This document shows, piece after piece, positions 42,854 through 52,360 of a DNA stretch of 64,000 bases. The stretch's first letter is position 1. Each line of letters opens with the position of its first letter. The position numbers were made by a program, and so were the translations under genes. This stretch comes from Cryptomeria japonica (Eukaryota > Streptophyta > Pinopsida > Cupressales > Cupressaceae), in contig NC_081413.1 in NCBI RefSeq assembly GCF_030272615.1, forward strand, positions 602,952,709-603,016,708, read 5' to 3'. The notes under the pieces are model-generated. The model was not told the DNA's origin and searched no databases. It saw nothing but the letters and a program-made list of their open reading frames with translations.

Positions 42854-43323
42854 TGTGATATTTTGCCAAGATCTAGAGGAAATGGAAAGCACAAATAAGA
42901 GAGACAAAATGTATGATAGGAATAAACTATATTCTATCAAGATGCAAAATATGATCAGCTGGATCATTACAAGACATGTTCAATGATTGCCCGTACAAAC
43001 AATGTAGATGAGCCTGCTTATATAGGCAAGGCTATATGAATATGTGAGCACACAAACATGACACGTGGCTCAATAAGAAACAAGGGTTGGTAGGAAATAG
43101 GTGTGGGTAGGTAGGAGAAACAATATAATATTTCACATGAGGTGGAATGTAACAAGAAGATAAGATCAACACCATAAAAGGTGGAAATTCTCCTACACAT
43201 ACTATCCCAATGTGGCACAAACAACCAAGTGTCTCATACCCAAACTACTATGAAATGCATTATCCTAAATAAACTTAAGTAAGGTGTAATAATATCCATG
43301 ATGAATAATTATTTACACCAACA
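42854..43323 (-). repeat. 5' LTR of the small LTR element
   Basis: Plus-strand ends TGTGATATTTT and ACACCAACA, followed by the AGGTG target duplication. Roughly 5-6% different from the partner LTR over the first 125 bases by my count. Confidence 0.9.
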
Positions 43324-43418
43324 AGGTGTCTACAAATCAAAGTAGATATGAACTTTGAAATCATATATTAACATGTAAAGAATATCAGGCAAAGTGTAAA
43401 GAATTGAAGGGTAGATGT

Positions 43419-45326
43419 TGTAAACACCTAAAACTTGCACAACTAATTAAATGAATTTTATTCATTTAATCATCATTTATTCACCTATTAATTAGACTAA
43501 GGTTTAATTAATATCCCTATTCTTCCAATCAGCCTATTAATCAAATAAAATATTTGATTAAAATCCTTTTCTTCTAGTTAATTAAACTAAGGTTTAATTA
43601 AGTCCCCCTTTAGCCATTTAATTGAATGAATCTTATTTATTTAATTAAAAACCCCTTTAATAAATTTTATTTATTTAATTAAAAACCCCATTTCCCTTCT
43701 AATTGAATTTACATTTTGTTGGAGTTATCTTTTATTAGACAATAACTATTTATTTAATTATTAGTCTATTATACTCCATGCTTAAGCTAAACTTATGAAT
43801 CTTATAATTCTTTAGGGTTTTCTCCTTTAGGGTTTCGAGTATCCTTTTATAAGGATTCTCTCTTTGTATTTTCATAACAACTATAATTATTGAATTGCAT
43901 TCTTGTTGCACAATCAATATGATTCTTCTTTTCTGGATCTCTGAATTCTGGCCTCCATAGCTATTTTGCTTCTCTTTCTGTGACAGGTTTGCATGCAGGT
44001 GATCTTTGGGAGTTGTAGAGTTGATTTTTCCTCAACTCCAATACATTTGATTAAAATCCCTTTGCATTTAAATAAATCATTATTTATTTGTGAATTGTCC
44101 CCCAACTTGCAAAATCCTACAGATGCAAGTTGCACCCCTTTTGGCTAAAATAAATCCTTTATTTTATCTAAAAATACTGTTTTCCCCCACTTGCATTCTC
44201 CTACATTTTCCATTAACATGCTAATATTCTTCTAGAACCCCTCTAACCCCTCATTAATTATCCTGATTCCTATAATCATGTCACATCCCTAAATTTTGGG
44301 GAGTCACTTCTCCAAATTTGGGGAAAGTCTTCAAAATGTGTTGAAGACTCTACCTTCTTCAACAAGTTAACTTGTTGAGTCTTCCAAACTTGCAAGGTTA
44401 TCTAACTTTCAAAAAGTTATCCTCCAAAGTCTTCAAAGAGCATTTAATGTCTCTTACAAGACATCATCCTAGCCCATGATGGTTGTCCCTTTGACCATCC
44501 CTCAACTTTGCACAAGAGTTTACCTCTTGGACAATAACATGCTCCCTTAGATGATGGCATTATCCAATGATGTCATCCCTAATGCTTACTTAGCATCTAA
44601 TGCTTGCTTAGCATCCTCTCAAGTCATCTCAAGGTGACATTTGTCAACTTTGGATTGGATTGAATCTTCCTCATGGATTTATAACTTTCAATCCTAGTCC
44701 TTGTTGAGATCGCTCAATCTCAACCATCCATTTTTCTATCTTCTCTATAAATAGAGCCAATTTCTTCAATCTAAGGATCCATCATCTTTTGCATCCATAT
44801 TATAGTTATTTTGTTGTGCAAGTTATCAAGGAGCTCTAATTGTTCACCCTCAAGCATCTAGGCCATCCTAATTGCCATCATACTTTTGATTATATCATGT
44901 TTTAGATTATCATTTAGCTTAATTTCGTATCAATTTCATAGCATTCTCATATCTCATCTTCATCTTAACTTAATTACATCACTTAATCTTTCAATTTGGA
45001 AATACACCTCCATCTTGCATATCATCTATCATAGTTCTTCATCCATGTCATATCAATAGTTTTTCATCTAAGCTCTAGGATCTTAGTTGCATCCATTTTG
45101 ATCCTAGATTATCCTTCAATCTCGTTCTTTAGGTTGTCATCTAAAAGATCAATTGCTCTTCCAAGCTGAGAGCCACCTTGCATCTCGAAGATCCTTGGAG
45201 ATAGAGGACCATGAGATGATTTTGAGCAATTTGATTTGATGAACATGTTTTCTTCATTTAGATTTCTTGATATAATGTTTCATGGGTGCATTTGATGTTT
45301 GCTTGTTGTCTTGCAGGCCTCCAACA
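43419..45326 (+). repeat. Isolated Tat-related LTR, interrupted by a solo copia-type LTR
   Basis: Shares the order of motifs of the Tat LTR at 4391: TTAATTAAAT words, CCCCAACTTGC...ATGCAAGTTGC, AGTCTTCAAA and AACAAGTTAAC words, GGATTGGATTGAA, then CTCAATCTCAACCATCCATT and TATAAATAGAGCC (TATA at 44746-44753). Identity is clearly lower than between the two Tat LTRs, so it is another subfamily. Starts TGTAAACACC; the end near CCTCCAACA is an estimate. I found no target duplication and no internal region, so it is a solo or truncated LTR. The net length without the inserted solo LTR is about 1.58 kb. Confidence 0.65.
43717..44043 (+). repeat. Solo LTR, copia type (327 bp)
   Basis: Starts TGTTGGAGTTATC and ends CTCAACTCCAATA. 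CATTT at 43712-43716 is repeated at 44044-44048 as target duplication. The 3' half (GTGACAGGTTTGCATGCAGG, ATCTTTGGGAGTTGTAGAG, CTCAACTCC) resembles the LTR at 46657-47011, so the two belong to related families. No internal sequence remains, which is expected after recombination between two LTRs. Confidence 0.88.
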
Positions 45327-45720
45327 AATCAAGTGCACAGATGCCAATATGGATAGCATATCTATCAATCTAGTCAGGAAGATGGTCACAATTTATGCCA
45401 AGCATAAAGGTATTATGGATTTGCCAAATGATTGTTCAATGGGAACCAATGTTACAAAATACATGAGTATTTTACAACATAAATAGTCATGGCAACTATT
45501 TGCCAAATACAATTACCTATATGTATATGGCTATTATGAAATTGAACAATATGCTACAAGATAGGTGACCATGATAAGCATTTGGCAAAGACAGTCACAA
45601 TTAAGGTAATCTCAAAGTATTTTTAAGCATATTAAAATTAAGGGCGGATGTAAACAAAGTAAAGACTAAGGTGAAGACATTAGATCAGATGCACATGTAC
45701 GCGTACAACATTGCCAACAA
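45327..45720. other. Spacer containing the second copy of the 40781 block
   Basis: 45451-45530 matches 40781-40860. The rest shows no gene. A 66-codon plus ORF at 45286-45486 begins inside the LTR and is not supported. Confidence 0.5.
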
Positions 45721-45795
45721 TATTTACACACACACATATATATAATAGTTATGTTTGTAGGGTGTAGGGGGTATATATAATACATATGCGTGTGC

Positions 45796-45836
<41 letters not shown>

Positions 45837-46296
45837 CATGTGCATGTACATGTATATGTATATGTACATGTGTGTGTGTGCACTTTTATGTACATATATA
45901 TGTGTGTATGTATGTATATACACACACACATACATACATACATGTGTATATGTGTATGTGTATGTGTATGTGTATGTGTGTATGTGAGTATGTATATATG
46001 TATATGTAAAAAAATGAACATCAAGAAAACAATATAAAGAACATTTCCTCGAGACTATAAAATAGTAAGAAATGGTTTGACAAACTAAGACGATAAGGAT
46101 ATAAAACAATAAGAAAGGATTTTACAAACTATGTTCACATACATACATATAAAGAATATTTCATCAAGGCTATAGAATAGTAAGAAAGGGTTTAACAAAT
46201 TAAGACTACAAAGCAATAATGATGTAAAACAAAAAAAGGGTTTTAAAAACCAAGACTGTAAAATAGTAAGAGTATAAGATTGTAAAACACACACAC

Positions 46297-46378
<82 letters not shown>

Positions 46379-46656
46379 CTCTAAACCCTTGTTGTTTTAC
46401 ATCCTCATGCTTTATTTCGTTTCTTAAACTCTTACTTACTATTTTACATCCTTACTATTTTGCAATCTTAGTTTGTAAAACACTTTCTTTCTATTTTGTT
46501 TTATAGTCTTAGTTTGTTAAATCCCTTTTCTTACTGTTTTAGAGCCTTAATGAAATATTCTTTACATTAGTATGTATGTACATCTACATACATGTATGCA
46601 TACATGCATACATACACGATGTATGTATGCATGTATTTATGCATAAATGTATATAT
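45721..46656. repeat. Microsatellite cluster
   Basis: (AC)n/(TA)n at 45727-45835, then GTATGT and ACATAC arrays to about 46010. (TC)n lies at 46299-46334 followed by (AC)n at 46336-46376, and ATGTATGC/ATACATGC words at 46570-46655. Between them the phrase AATAGTAAGAAAGGGTTT...ACAAA(C/T)TAAGAC recurs about four times (46060-46260). The Tyr/Val/Cys-rich and His/Thr-rich ORFs on both strands are repeat artefacts. Confidence 0.9.
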
Positions 46657-47011
46657 TGTTAGAGTATTCGGGTATTTATTTGTTTAATTATTTAAGTTTC
46701 CTTTATCTCTTTTACACTTAAGCTAACTTTAGGTGCATAATAATTAATTCTTTTATTAATTATTATGTGCAAACCTAGGTTTTCCCTTTTAGGGTTTCTT
46801 GACCTATTAAAGGTTGAGTTATTTCTTTTCACTGTAAGAAGAAAGATTATTACATTACACATTTTTGTGAATATTGAGCTCTCTTTTTGAGCATATTTTA
46901 TGTGTATTTCTTTCTTCTGTGATTTGCTTCCTTGCTTCTCCTCGTAACAGGTTTTTCAGCTTGCAGAGATCATTTGGGCTCTTGTGGTGTTGTATTTTCT
47001 CAACTCCAACA
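46657..47011 (+). repeat. 5' LTR of the 46657 element
   Basis: TG/CA ends. It includes TTTAGGGTTT at 46788-46797 and is followed directly by the PBS. Related to the solo LTR at 43717-44043. Confidence 0.9.
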
Positions 47012-47023
47012 TGGTATCAGAGC
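47012..47023 (+). other. Primer-binding site, initiator tRNA-Met
   Basis: TGGTATCAGAGC immediately after the LTR end at 47011. Confidence 0.9.
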
Positions 47024-49078
47024 TCAAATCTGCAGCTATTTGTTCCTGTTTTTTAGAACTTTTGCATTAGAAGTAGATCTGGGGTTTCAGGCAATTTTTT
47101 TTTTGTGTACTTAGGGATAGGCCTTTTTCTGAGCACTTTGGGGCCTAAACGGACCTCACCATCGTGCTCAGAAGACCCAAAAACTCCTATAGTCATATAA
47201 AATTTGCCTAGTTTTAAATCCTGAGCATCTGGGGTGAATTTTTTCTCTAAAACCAGGTCGTACGACTCTGGCATGCAAATCGAAAAAAATTCAAAAAACA
47301 AACAAACATATTTTTGCCTCTTTATGACATGCAGGCTGGATTTTTTATTTTTTAAAAAAATCAAAAAAATCAAAAAAAGGCATAAAAAAAAGGGAGGGTT
47401 TTCAAAATTTTTTGGGGGCTCCCACGGTACGCAGGGTACTGTGGGGCCCTTGCAGGTGTCAGTACGGTCCCCTGATGCTGCCCAGGCCTCGGGCCCCACT
47501 GTCCTCCTGCCACCACCAACGCCCTTCCGGCCCCCACCGGTGACCCGGCCCCTCGGCCTCCACCTCATTGTGACTCCCTAGCCTCCAGTCCCCTGCGCGC
47601 CCGACCGTCGCTTCCCGGCCCGCCACCTACAGCTCGCCGCAGGCCCGCTTGCACCGCCCACCTCCGAAGTGCCAGTGCCACCCTCCCTGCACCTACCGGA
47701 CCCGCCGCCGCAACTCCCCGCCGTCGTCGCCCGGCCATTGCCGCCGCCGCCGCCGCCTTCGACCTCGCCTGTCGGTCTCTTGCCGCCGGAAACCGCTGCA
47801 CCACCTCCTGGCCACTAGGGCTCCACCTGCCCGACATCGGAGCGCCACCCACTGGCCACCTCCGCTCGCCAGAGCCACCAGACTACCCCTTCCTCTTGTT
47901 TTGAAGGGGGGTTTAGTTTTTTGGTCATATCTTGGGCATAGAGAGTCATTTTTTCAAAAACGAATAGATGTCGGAAAGCTGGTTCCGAGCCGGACCTTGT
48001 GATGTTGGTATTTTTTTTCCAATTTTTCTACTTGACTATGTTTTTTTCCAGTCAAAGTGAGGTCTCTTTTTTGCACTTTGGGAGCCATAAAATGAGCATC
48101 CGAACTCCGTTTTTCGAAAAATTTATATTTTTGGAAAGCGTGTGTTGTGTACTTTCCAACCATCTGATTTTTATTTCCAGATTCTACTCCATGCATATTT
48201 TATTCAGTTTTTTTCTTTTTAGCACTCTAGTGGATATCTTGGTTGTTTCAGGTCCTGGGATCTCTTCTCTGGGTAGGATGTCTCTATTTTTGTTCTCCTT
48301 TTTATTTCCAGTCTTATTATCATTGTAGCTTCTTTTATGTAAACACATTGAGATAAAGTGCCATCCTGCATTGTTTACTTGGGATCTTGCACATTTTGTG
48401 CTTTACTGTACATGCACTATTTATAAAGTGCCATGAGGGGGTTGATATTTGCCTTGTTTGCCATCCACCTTTGTCCAGTGAGTGTTCCTTCCATGACATT
48501 CAGCTCATGTTGTGTGTCAAGTGAGTGTTCCTTCCACGACACCATGTACTTTTCACAACACCTTTGATGTTCCTGGTTCTTCGTCATGCAATTCTTCTTG
48601 GTCATTCTTTTCATTGTTCCCGTCCCTCTTCAGCATTATGGGGAGGTTTGTCCTGTTGGTTCTAATGCTTTCGTGTTTCGATTGATCAACTCTTTAGGCT
48701 TTGGTGTTTTCATGCCATCTATATCTTTGATTCCAGTTGTTTGCCTTATTTGCCTTCTGATTCGATTAGTGTCATTTGAGGGCACTCATATAGATTACAG
48801 TCTTCTCTACCTGGTCATGTTTTATTTCAGTGGAGGTTCTTCAGATCAACAGTTATTCTTCGACAGAGTTTGTAGGTTCTTCATGCTTCAGTGGTGTTCT
48901 TTTCCATCTCTTTTTGGAGTAGAGTTTTTTTCCCACGTGGTTTTCTCCATTTCTCCAGTTCATAGAGATTTCATTGTATTTGGGTACTTGATCAGGCCTT
49001 GTTGTTGGGACCCATCTTTCTTGCTTTCAGTAGTTGTTCTAGGTTTTAGCTTCTCCCTAAGTCTAGCTTAAGGGGGGG
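47024..49078 (+). other. Internal region with a ~450-bp GC-rich island, no retroviral genes
   Basis: From about 47430 to 47885 the sequence is dominated by CCGCC, GCCGCCG and CCCGGCC words, far more GC-rich than anything else in the window. ORFs on both strands there are Pro/Arg- or Ala/Gly/Arg-rich and show no domain. From 48330 to 49070 the sequence resembles a copia 3' untranslated region. A phrase GTGAGTGTTCCTTCCA is repeated at 48478 and 48520. Plus-strand ORFs at 48586-49071 are Phe/Ser-rich and unsupported. Confidence 0.55.
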
Positions 49079-49450
49079 TGTTAGAGTATTCGGGTATTTA
49101 CTTGATTAATTAAACATTTGTTTAATTATTTAAGTTCCTTTTATCTCTTTTACACTTAAGCTAACTTTAAATGCATAATAATTAATTCTTTTATTAATTA
49201 TTATGTGCAAACCTAGGTTTTCCCTTTTAGAGTTTCTTGACCTATTAAAGGTTGAGTTCTTTCTTTTCATTGTAAGAAGAATGATTATTACATTACACTT
49301 TTTGTGAATATTGAACTCTCTCTTCTTGAGCATATTTTCGATGTATTTCTTTCTTCTGTGATTTGCTTCCTTGCTTCTCCTTGTAATAGGGTTTTCAGCT
49401 TGCAAAGATCATTTAGACTCCTGTGGTGTTGTATTTTCTCAACTCCAATA
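49079..49450 (+). repeat. 3' LTR of the 46657 element
   Basis: Matches 46657-47011 with an extra ATTAATTAAACATTTG-like segment. It is preceded by the purine tract and followed by TATAT of the microsatellite. Confidence 0.9.
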
Positions 49451-49640
49451 TATATATGTATACATGCGTACATGAATGTATATATACATACATACATTTA
49501 TGCATATATATACATGTGTGTGTGTGTATTGATGTATACACATATCTACATACATACATTAGGTTCTTAAGAAGATATATCTGGCCTAGAAATTGTAGTA
49601 TGCTTGAATTTGGTTAAGTATGAAATGGAATAGACTAAGA
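49451..49640. repeat. Continuation of the TA/CA/TATG microsatellite
   Basis: ATATATGTATACATG and ACATACATACATT words to about 49560, the right half of the tract split by the LTR element. ORFs here are artefacts. Confidence 0.8.
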
Positions 49641-50400
49641 ATGAATAAATGCTCAGCATTTGCGCATAATGTAGTAGAATTAAGGGGAAGGGACACATTA
49701 TTAATGCCATTGTCAAGGAAGAGTGTAGGGTGATGGAGGGCGATAAATAGCAAGATGGATTATTGTCTTAACGACAAGGTGATGGAATGTCGGGAGGACA
49801 CAAAGACAAAACCAACTTAACAATTGCATGAGTATTACATAAACCCTAATGTTTTTTTAAGGGTTTAAAACAACATTATTGATTTTTTAAGGGTTTACAA
49901 CATCATTGTTAAAAAAAAGGGTTTAACAATGATATCATAAACCCTTTAAAAACCATATTATCTCAATAAAAAAATGTATAACGAATATTAACAATGATAC
50001 TTCAAAATACCATTTCCATATCTGAAATGCAACAACTTATTTAAAAAAATTCATTATACATATCTAGTGATGTCTGAACACAAGATTACATTTCCCTTAA
50101 AAGATTTATGTGTTTATGAAAACAAATTCTAGTGTTCATAAATACCTAATGCATAACAATTTTAGAGAACAAGCACCCACGAAAAACCGCACCAACAACT
50201 GGAGAGAACAAGCACCCACAAATTTATAGACAAGCACCCACAAATTTATAGATGAGCACGAATGTTAGAAATTATGTATAATAGTTAAAATTTAAAAACC
50301 AACAAAAGATAAAAGAAAATAGAAAAATGGGCGCCCTTAGTGAGGAATAATCCTTACCTGGGTCAAAGACTGCAAGTCCATTTGCACATGCAAGGTGGTT
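49641..50400. repeat. Dispersed repeat copy and a 22-bp tandem duplication
   Basis: GAAGGGACACATTATTAATG...GGAAGAGTGTAGGGTG at 49685-49735 matches GAAGGGACACATAGTTAATG...GAAGAGTGTAGGGTGG at 50783-50840, so two copies lie in the same orientation. Two exact 22-base units ACAAGCACCCACAAATTTATAG stand at 50208-50229 and 50230-50251, with a partial one at 50168. Several AAGGGTTTA/TAAACCCTT inverted words lie at 49845-49950. No gene is seen. Confidence 0.65.
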
Positions 50401-51000
50401 GTCAACTCCTATCATCCATACCTACAAGCACAAGCACACAAATCATGGAACCATTGTTAATATGAATGATAAATGGAGAGCTAAACATAAAGCCAAAGAA
50501 CTAGGGTGTAGCATTTACCTCAATGAATACATGCTGAAGAACCAGGGCATTGCAATCATCGAAAAAACCCCACATAGCCATCGACGAAGTGGAAGGGAGA
50601 TTGGTGTCAGAAGTGAGCATGTTCTGGTGCATCACCATAACTTGTAGAGACCCCGGACGAACACATTTTGGCGCGTAATGAAACAAAGACTAAAGAAAAT
50701 GCAAGAGAGAATTGAGTGAAAGCTGGTTGAAATGATGAGGAGGTAGGAGAATTGAATGCATTTTTACTCGAGAATTGAGTGGCAGTAAGGAGAAGGGACA
50801 CATAGTTAATGCCATATCACAAAGAAGAGTGTAGGGTGGCAACATGCAATAAATGCGCACAAGTGGAATAGAAGGGTGGCCATGTGATGAAATGCCACAT
50901 CAGCATGCTTTTTGCCAAGGTGTCCAAAACAGCCCCCAAAAAAAGTGAGACCAATAGGCGTGCAAAAGAGACCCCAATAGTTGTGCAGCTGACATGGCAT
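50401..51000. repeat. Dispersed repeat, inverted relative to 33330-33870
   Basis: The reverse complement of about 50625-50890 follows 33330-33870 through GGCATTTCATCACATGG, GCATTTATTGCATGTTGCC, GGCATTAACT, CCCTTCTCCTTACTGCC and CAACCAGCTTTCACTC. Divergence is high. Neither copy holds an open protein frame conserved in the other, so this is probably an old non-coding repeat. Confidence 0.6.
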
Positions 51001-51445
51001 CACTTGATGGGTTACTTTTTACAATATTAGTACATTTCTTAACAACTATTGTTACATTTCCTAACAACTGTTGGTACATTTCCTAACAAAAATTGATATT
51101 TTTTGTTTCAAACAATAGGTTTTATTTGTTCAATTTTTGAAACAAAAGGTATCAACAACCCTCACAACAATTGGTACATGCTCAACTACTGGGTCCTTTC
51201 CCCTATGTCCATTTCATATGGTAAGTTGTGGAAGTGGGCCAACATAGGTATCCATCATCGCACTAAAAGACAAAATTTTGGCATCTTGAACAAATCGACA
51301 ATATTTTTTCACATTTAAGAAATCATATGTGGTAGACATTTTTAATTGAGTTGGAAGTCCGCATGACACTTCACGTGGACCTCCGAAATTAGGGTTCGCA
51401 CGCATAGGCTCCTCTTCCCTATCATGTTTCTAATTTTTTTATCGA

Positions 51446-51730
51446 CGGCTTGAATAAGGAATAGGGTTTCAATATCAACGGCTTGGAACGAATTTGCCCT
51501 GTGCGTATCTATGTTTATCAAACTTGAAAGTCTATTAATTGGATGATCTCAACGGCCTGGATGAGGAATAGGGTTCACTATCAACGGCTTGGAACGATTT
51601 TGCTCTGTGCGTATCTATGTTTATCAAACTTGAAAGTCTATAAATTGGATGATCTCTGCTTGTTGGATAAGGAATAGGGTTTCACTACCAACGGCCTGGA
51701 ATGTATTTGCCCCGTGCGAATCTATGATGA
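51446..51730 (+). repeat. 107-bp tandem repeat, about 2.6 copies
   Basis: Units start at 51446, 51553 and about 51658. Each contains GAATAGGGTTTC (or a near version), ATCAACGGCTTGGAACG, TGTGCGTATCTATG, then TTATCAAACTTGAAAGTCTA and TTGGATGATCTC. The third unit is cut short. Flanking 51001-51445 shows no gene. Confidence 0.88.
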
Positions 51731-51783
51731 TAGCCTTATACCTCTAAATGCAAGGCAAGGAGAGGAGGATTCAGTGAGGGTAC

Positions 51784-51907
51784 GACAGGGTTTCTTGCAG
51801 TATGAGGTGCTTTAGGCTTTGGAGGATAGGTAAAATTAGGTTGGATGACGATGATTTAATCTTACCAGTCCCTCCAAAGCCTTCGCTTCATCCTGCATAA
51901 CCCTGTC
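51784..51907. repeat. Imperfect foldback (inverted repeat)
   Basis: The left arm (51784-51826: GACAGGGTTTCTTGCAGTAT...GGCTTTGGAGGA) is largely complementary to the right arm (51870-51907: CCTCCAAAGCC...TGCATAACCCTGTC). About 43 bases separate them. It could be a small foldback transposon, a hairpin RNA gene or a chance inverted duplication. Confidence 0.6.
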
Positions 51908-51909
51908 CT

Positions 51910-52360
51910 TCCTTTACGTTGTCATGTTACCCTTCAAAATCTGCCAATGCGCGGTAAGCTCTACTTTCTAAATTTTGTATTTTTTTCTGCAATGGGTATG
52001 TCTTCTTAACTTGCGGGGCCTTCGTTTGGCCAATTTCATAATCTAATAAATGCTTTCATATAAGGGTTTTGGGTATTGTTTTTAGGGTTTCTTTGATGTT
52101 AGTCAGTCGATATATTCTTTTGGTAAAAGAAGTATACGAACTTAGATCTATGTAGTAGGCTGTCTTATTGCTGCTGGGGAGGGTTTGAATCTTTGTTAGG
52201 TTTCTAGAATATAAGGTTACATCAGAGCCACAGCTTTTTCTGATTTGGCACATTTAGCTTTCTTGCCTTCTTCACACCAGCTTTTTTTTGATAAAAGAGG
52301 GTTTTATCTGGTGGTAGCATGGAAGGGTCTCTTTCTGGATGTAAAGAGAACTTCAGGGTA
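51910..52360 (+). CDS. Possible start of a host gene: leader exon, intron, first coding exon
   Basis: A donor-like GCG|GTAAGC lies at about 51953. A pyrimidine-rich acceptor TTGCCTTCTTCACACCAG ends near 52280. An ATG in good context (AGCATGG, 52320) opens MEGSLSGCKENFR, which then meets the strong donor GGGTATGT near 52358. Large plant genomes often have very long introns, so further exons could lie outside the window. I could not find a convincing next exon before 54 kb and recognise no product. This is inference from splice-like signals only. Confidence 0.22.

Larger units (their letters stand above)
40879..43323 (-). mobile_element. Small coding-poor LTR retrotransposon (2445 bp)
   Basis: LTRs 40879-41346 and 42854-43323 (468 and 470 bp) are direct repeats. 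AGGTG occurs at 40874-40878 and 43324-43328 as target duplication. On the minus strand the PBS TGGTATCAGAGC (42842-42853) abuts the right LTR, and a G-rich tract (plus CCCCCCC at 41347-41353) abuts the left one. The ~1.5-kb internal part has no recognisable gag or pol. A 104-codon minus ORF at 41434-41748 has no match I know. This is a non-autonomous element that would need proteins from a copia- or gypsy-type partner. Confidence 0.92.
46657..49450 (+). mobile_element. Coding-poor copia-type LTR element inserted in a microsatellite (2794 bp)
   Basis: LTRs 46657-47011 (355 bp) and 49079-49450 (372 bp) start TGTTAGAGTATTCGG and end CTCAACTCCAACA (the last CA is TA in the 3' copy). TATAT precedes and follows, consistent with a target duplication but weak evidence inside a TA repeat. 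PBS TGGTATCAGAGC is at 47012-47023 and the purine tract AAGGGGGGG ends at 49078. The internal 2.05 kb has no gag or pol. It keeps a leader and a 3' region, as if pol had been deleted. The 3' LTR has about 17 extra bases near its start. Confidence 0.9.

Noticed and set aside
45666-46109. 147-codon ORF and overlapping plus-strand ORFs rich in Tyr/Ile/Cys/Val and His/Thr
   Set aside because: Translations of (TA)n and (GT)n microsatellites; no non-repetitive protein sequence.
47565-47852. Ala/Gly/Arg-rich ORFs on both strands in the GC-rich island
   Set aside because: GC-rich sequence lacks stop codons by chance; no domain, no start context, and frames open on both strands.
48586-49071. 161-codon Phe/Ser-rich plus-strand ORF
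   Set aside because: Lies in the 3' untranslated-like part of a coding-poor LTR element; composition reflects T-rich DNA and no domain is visible.
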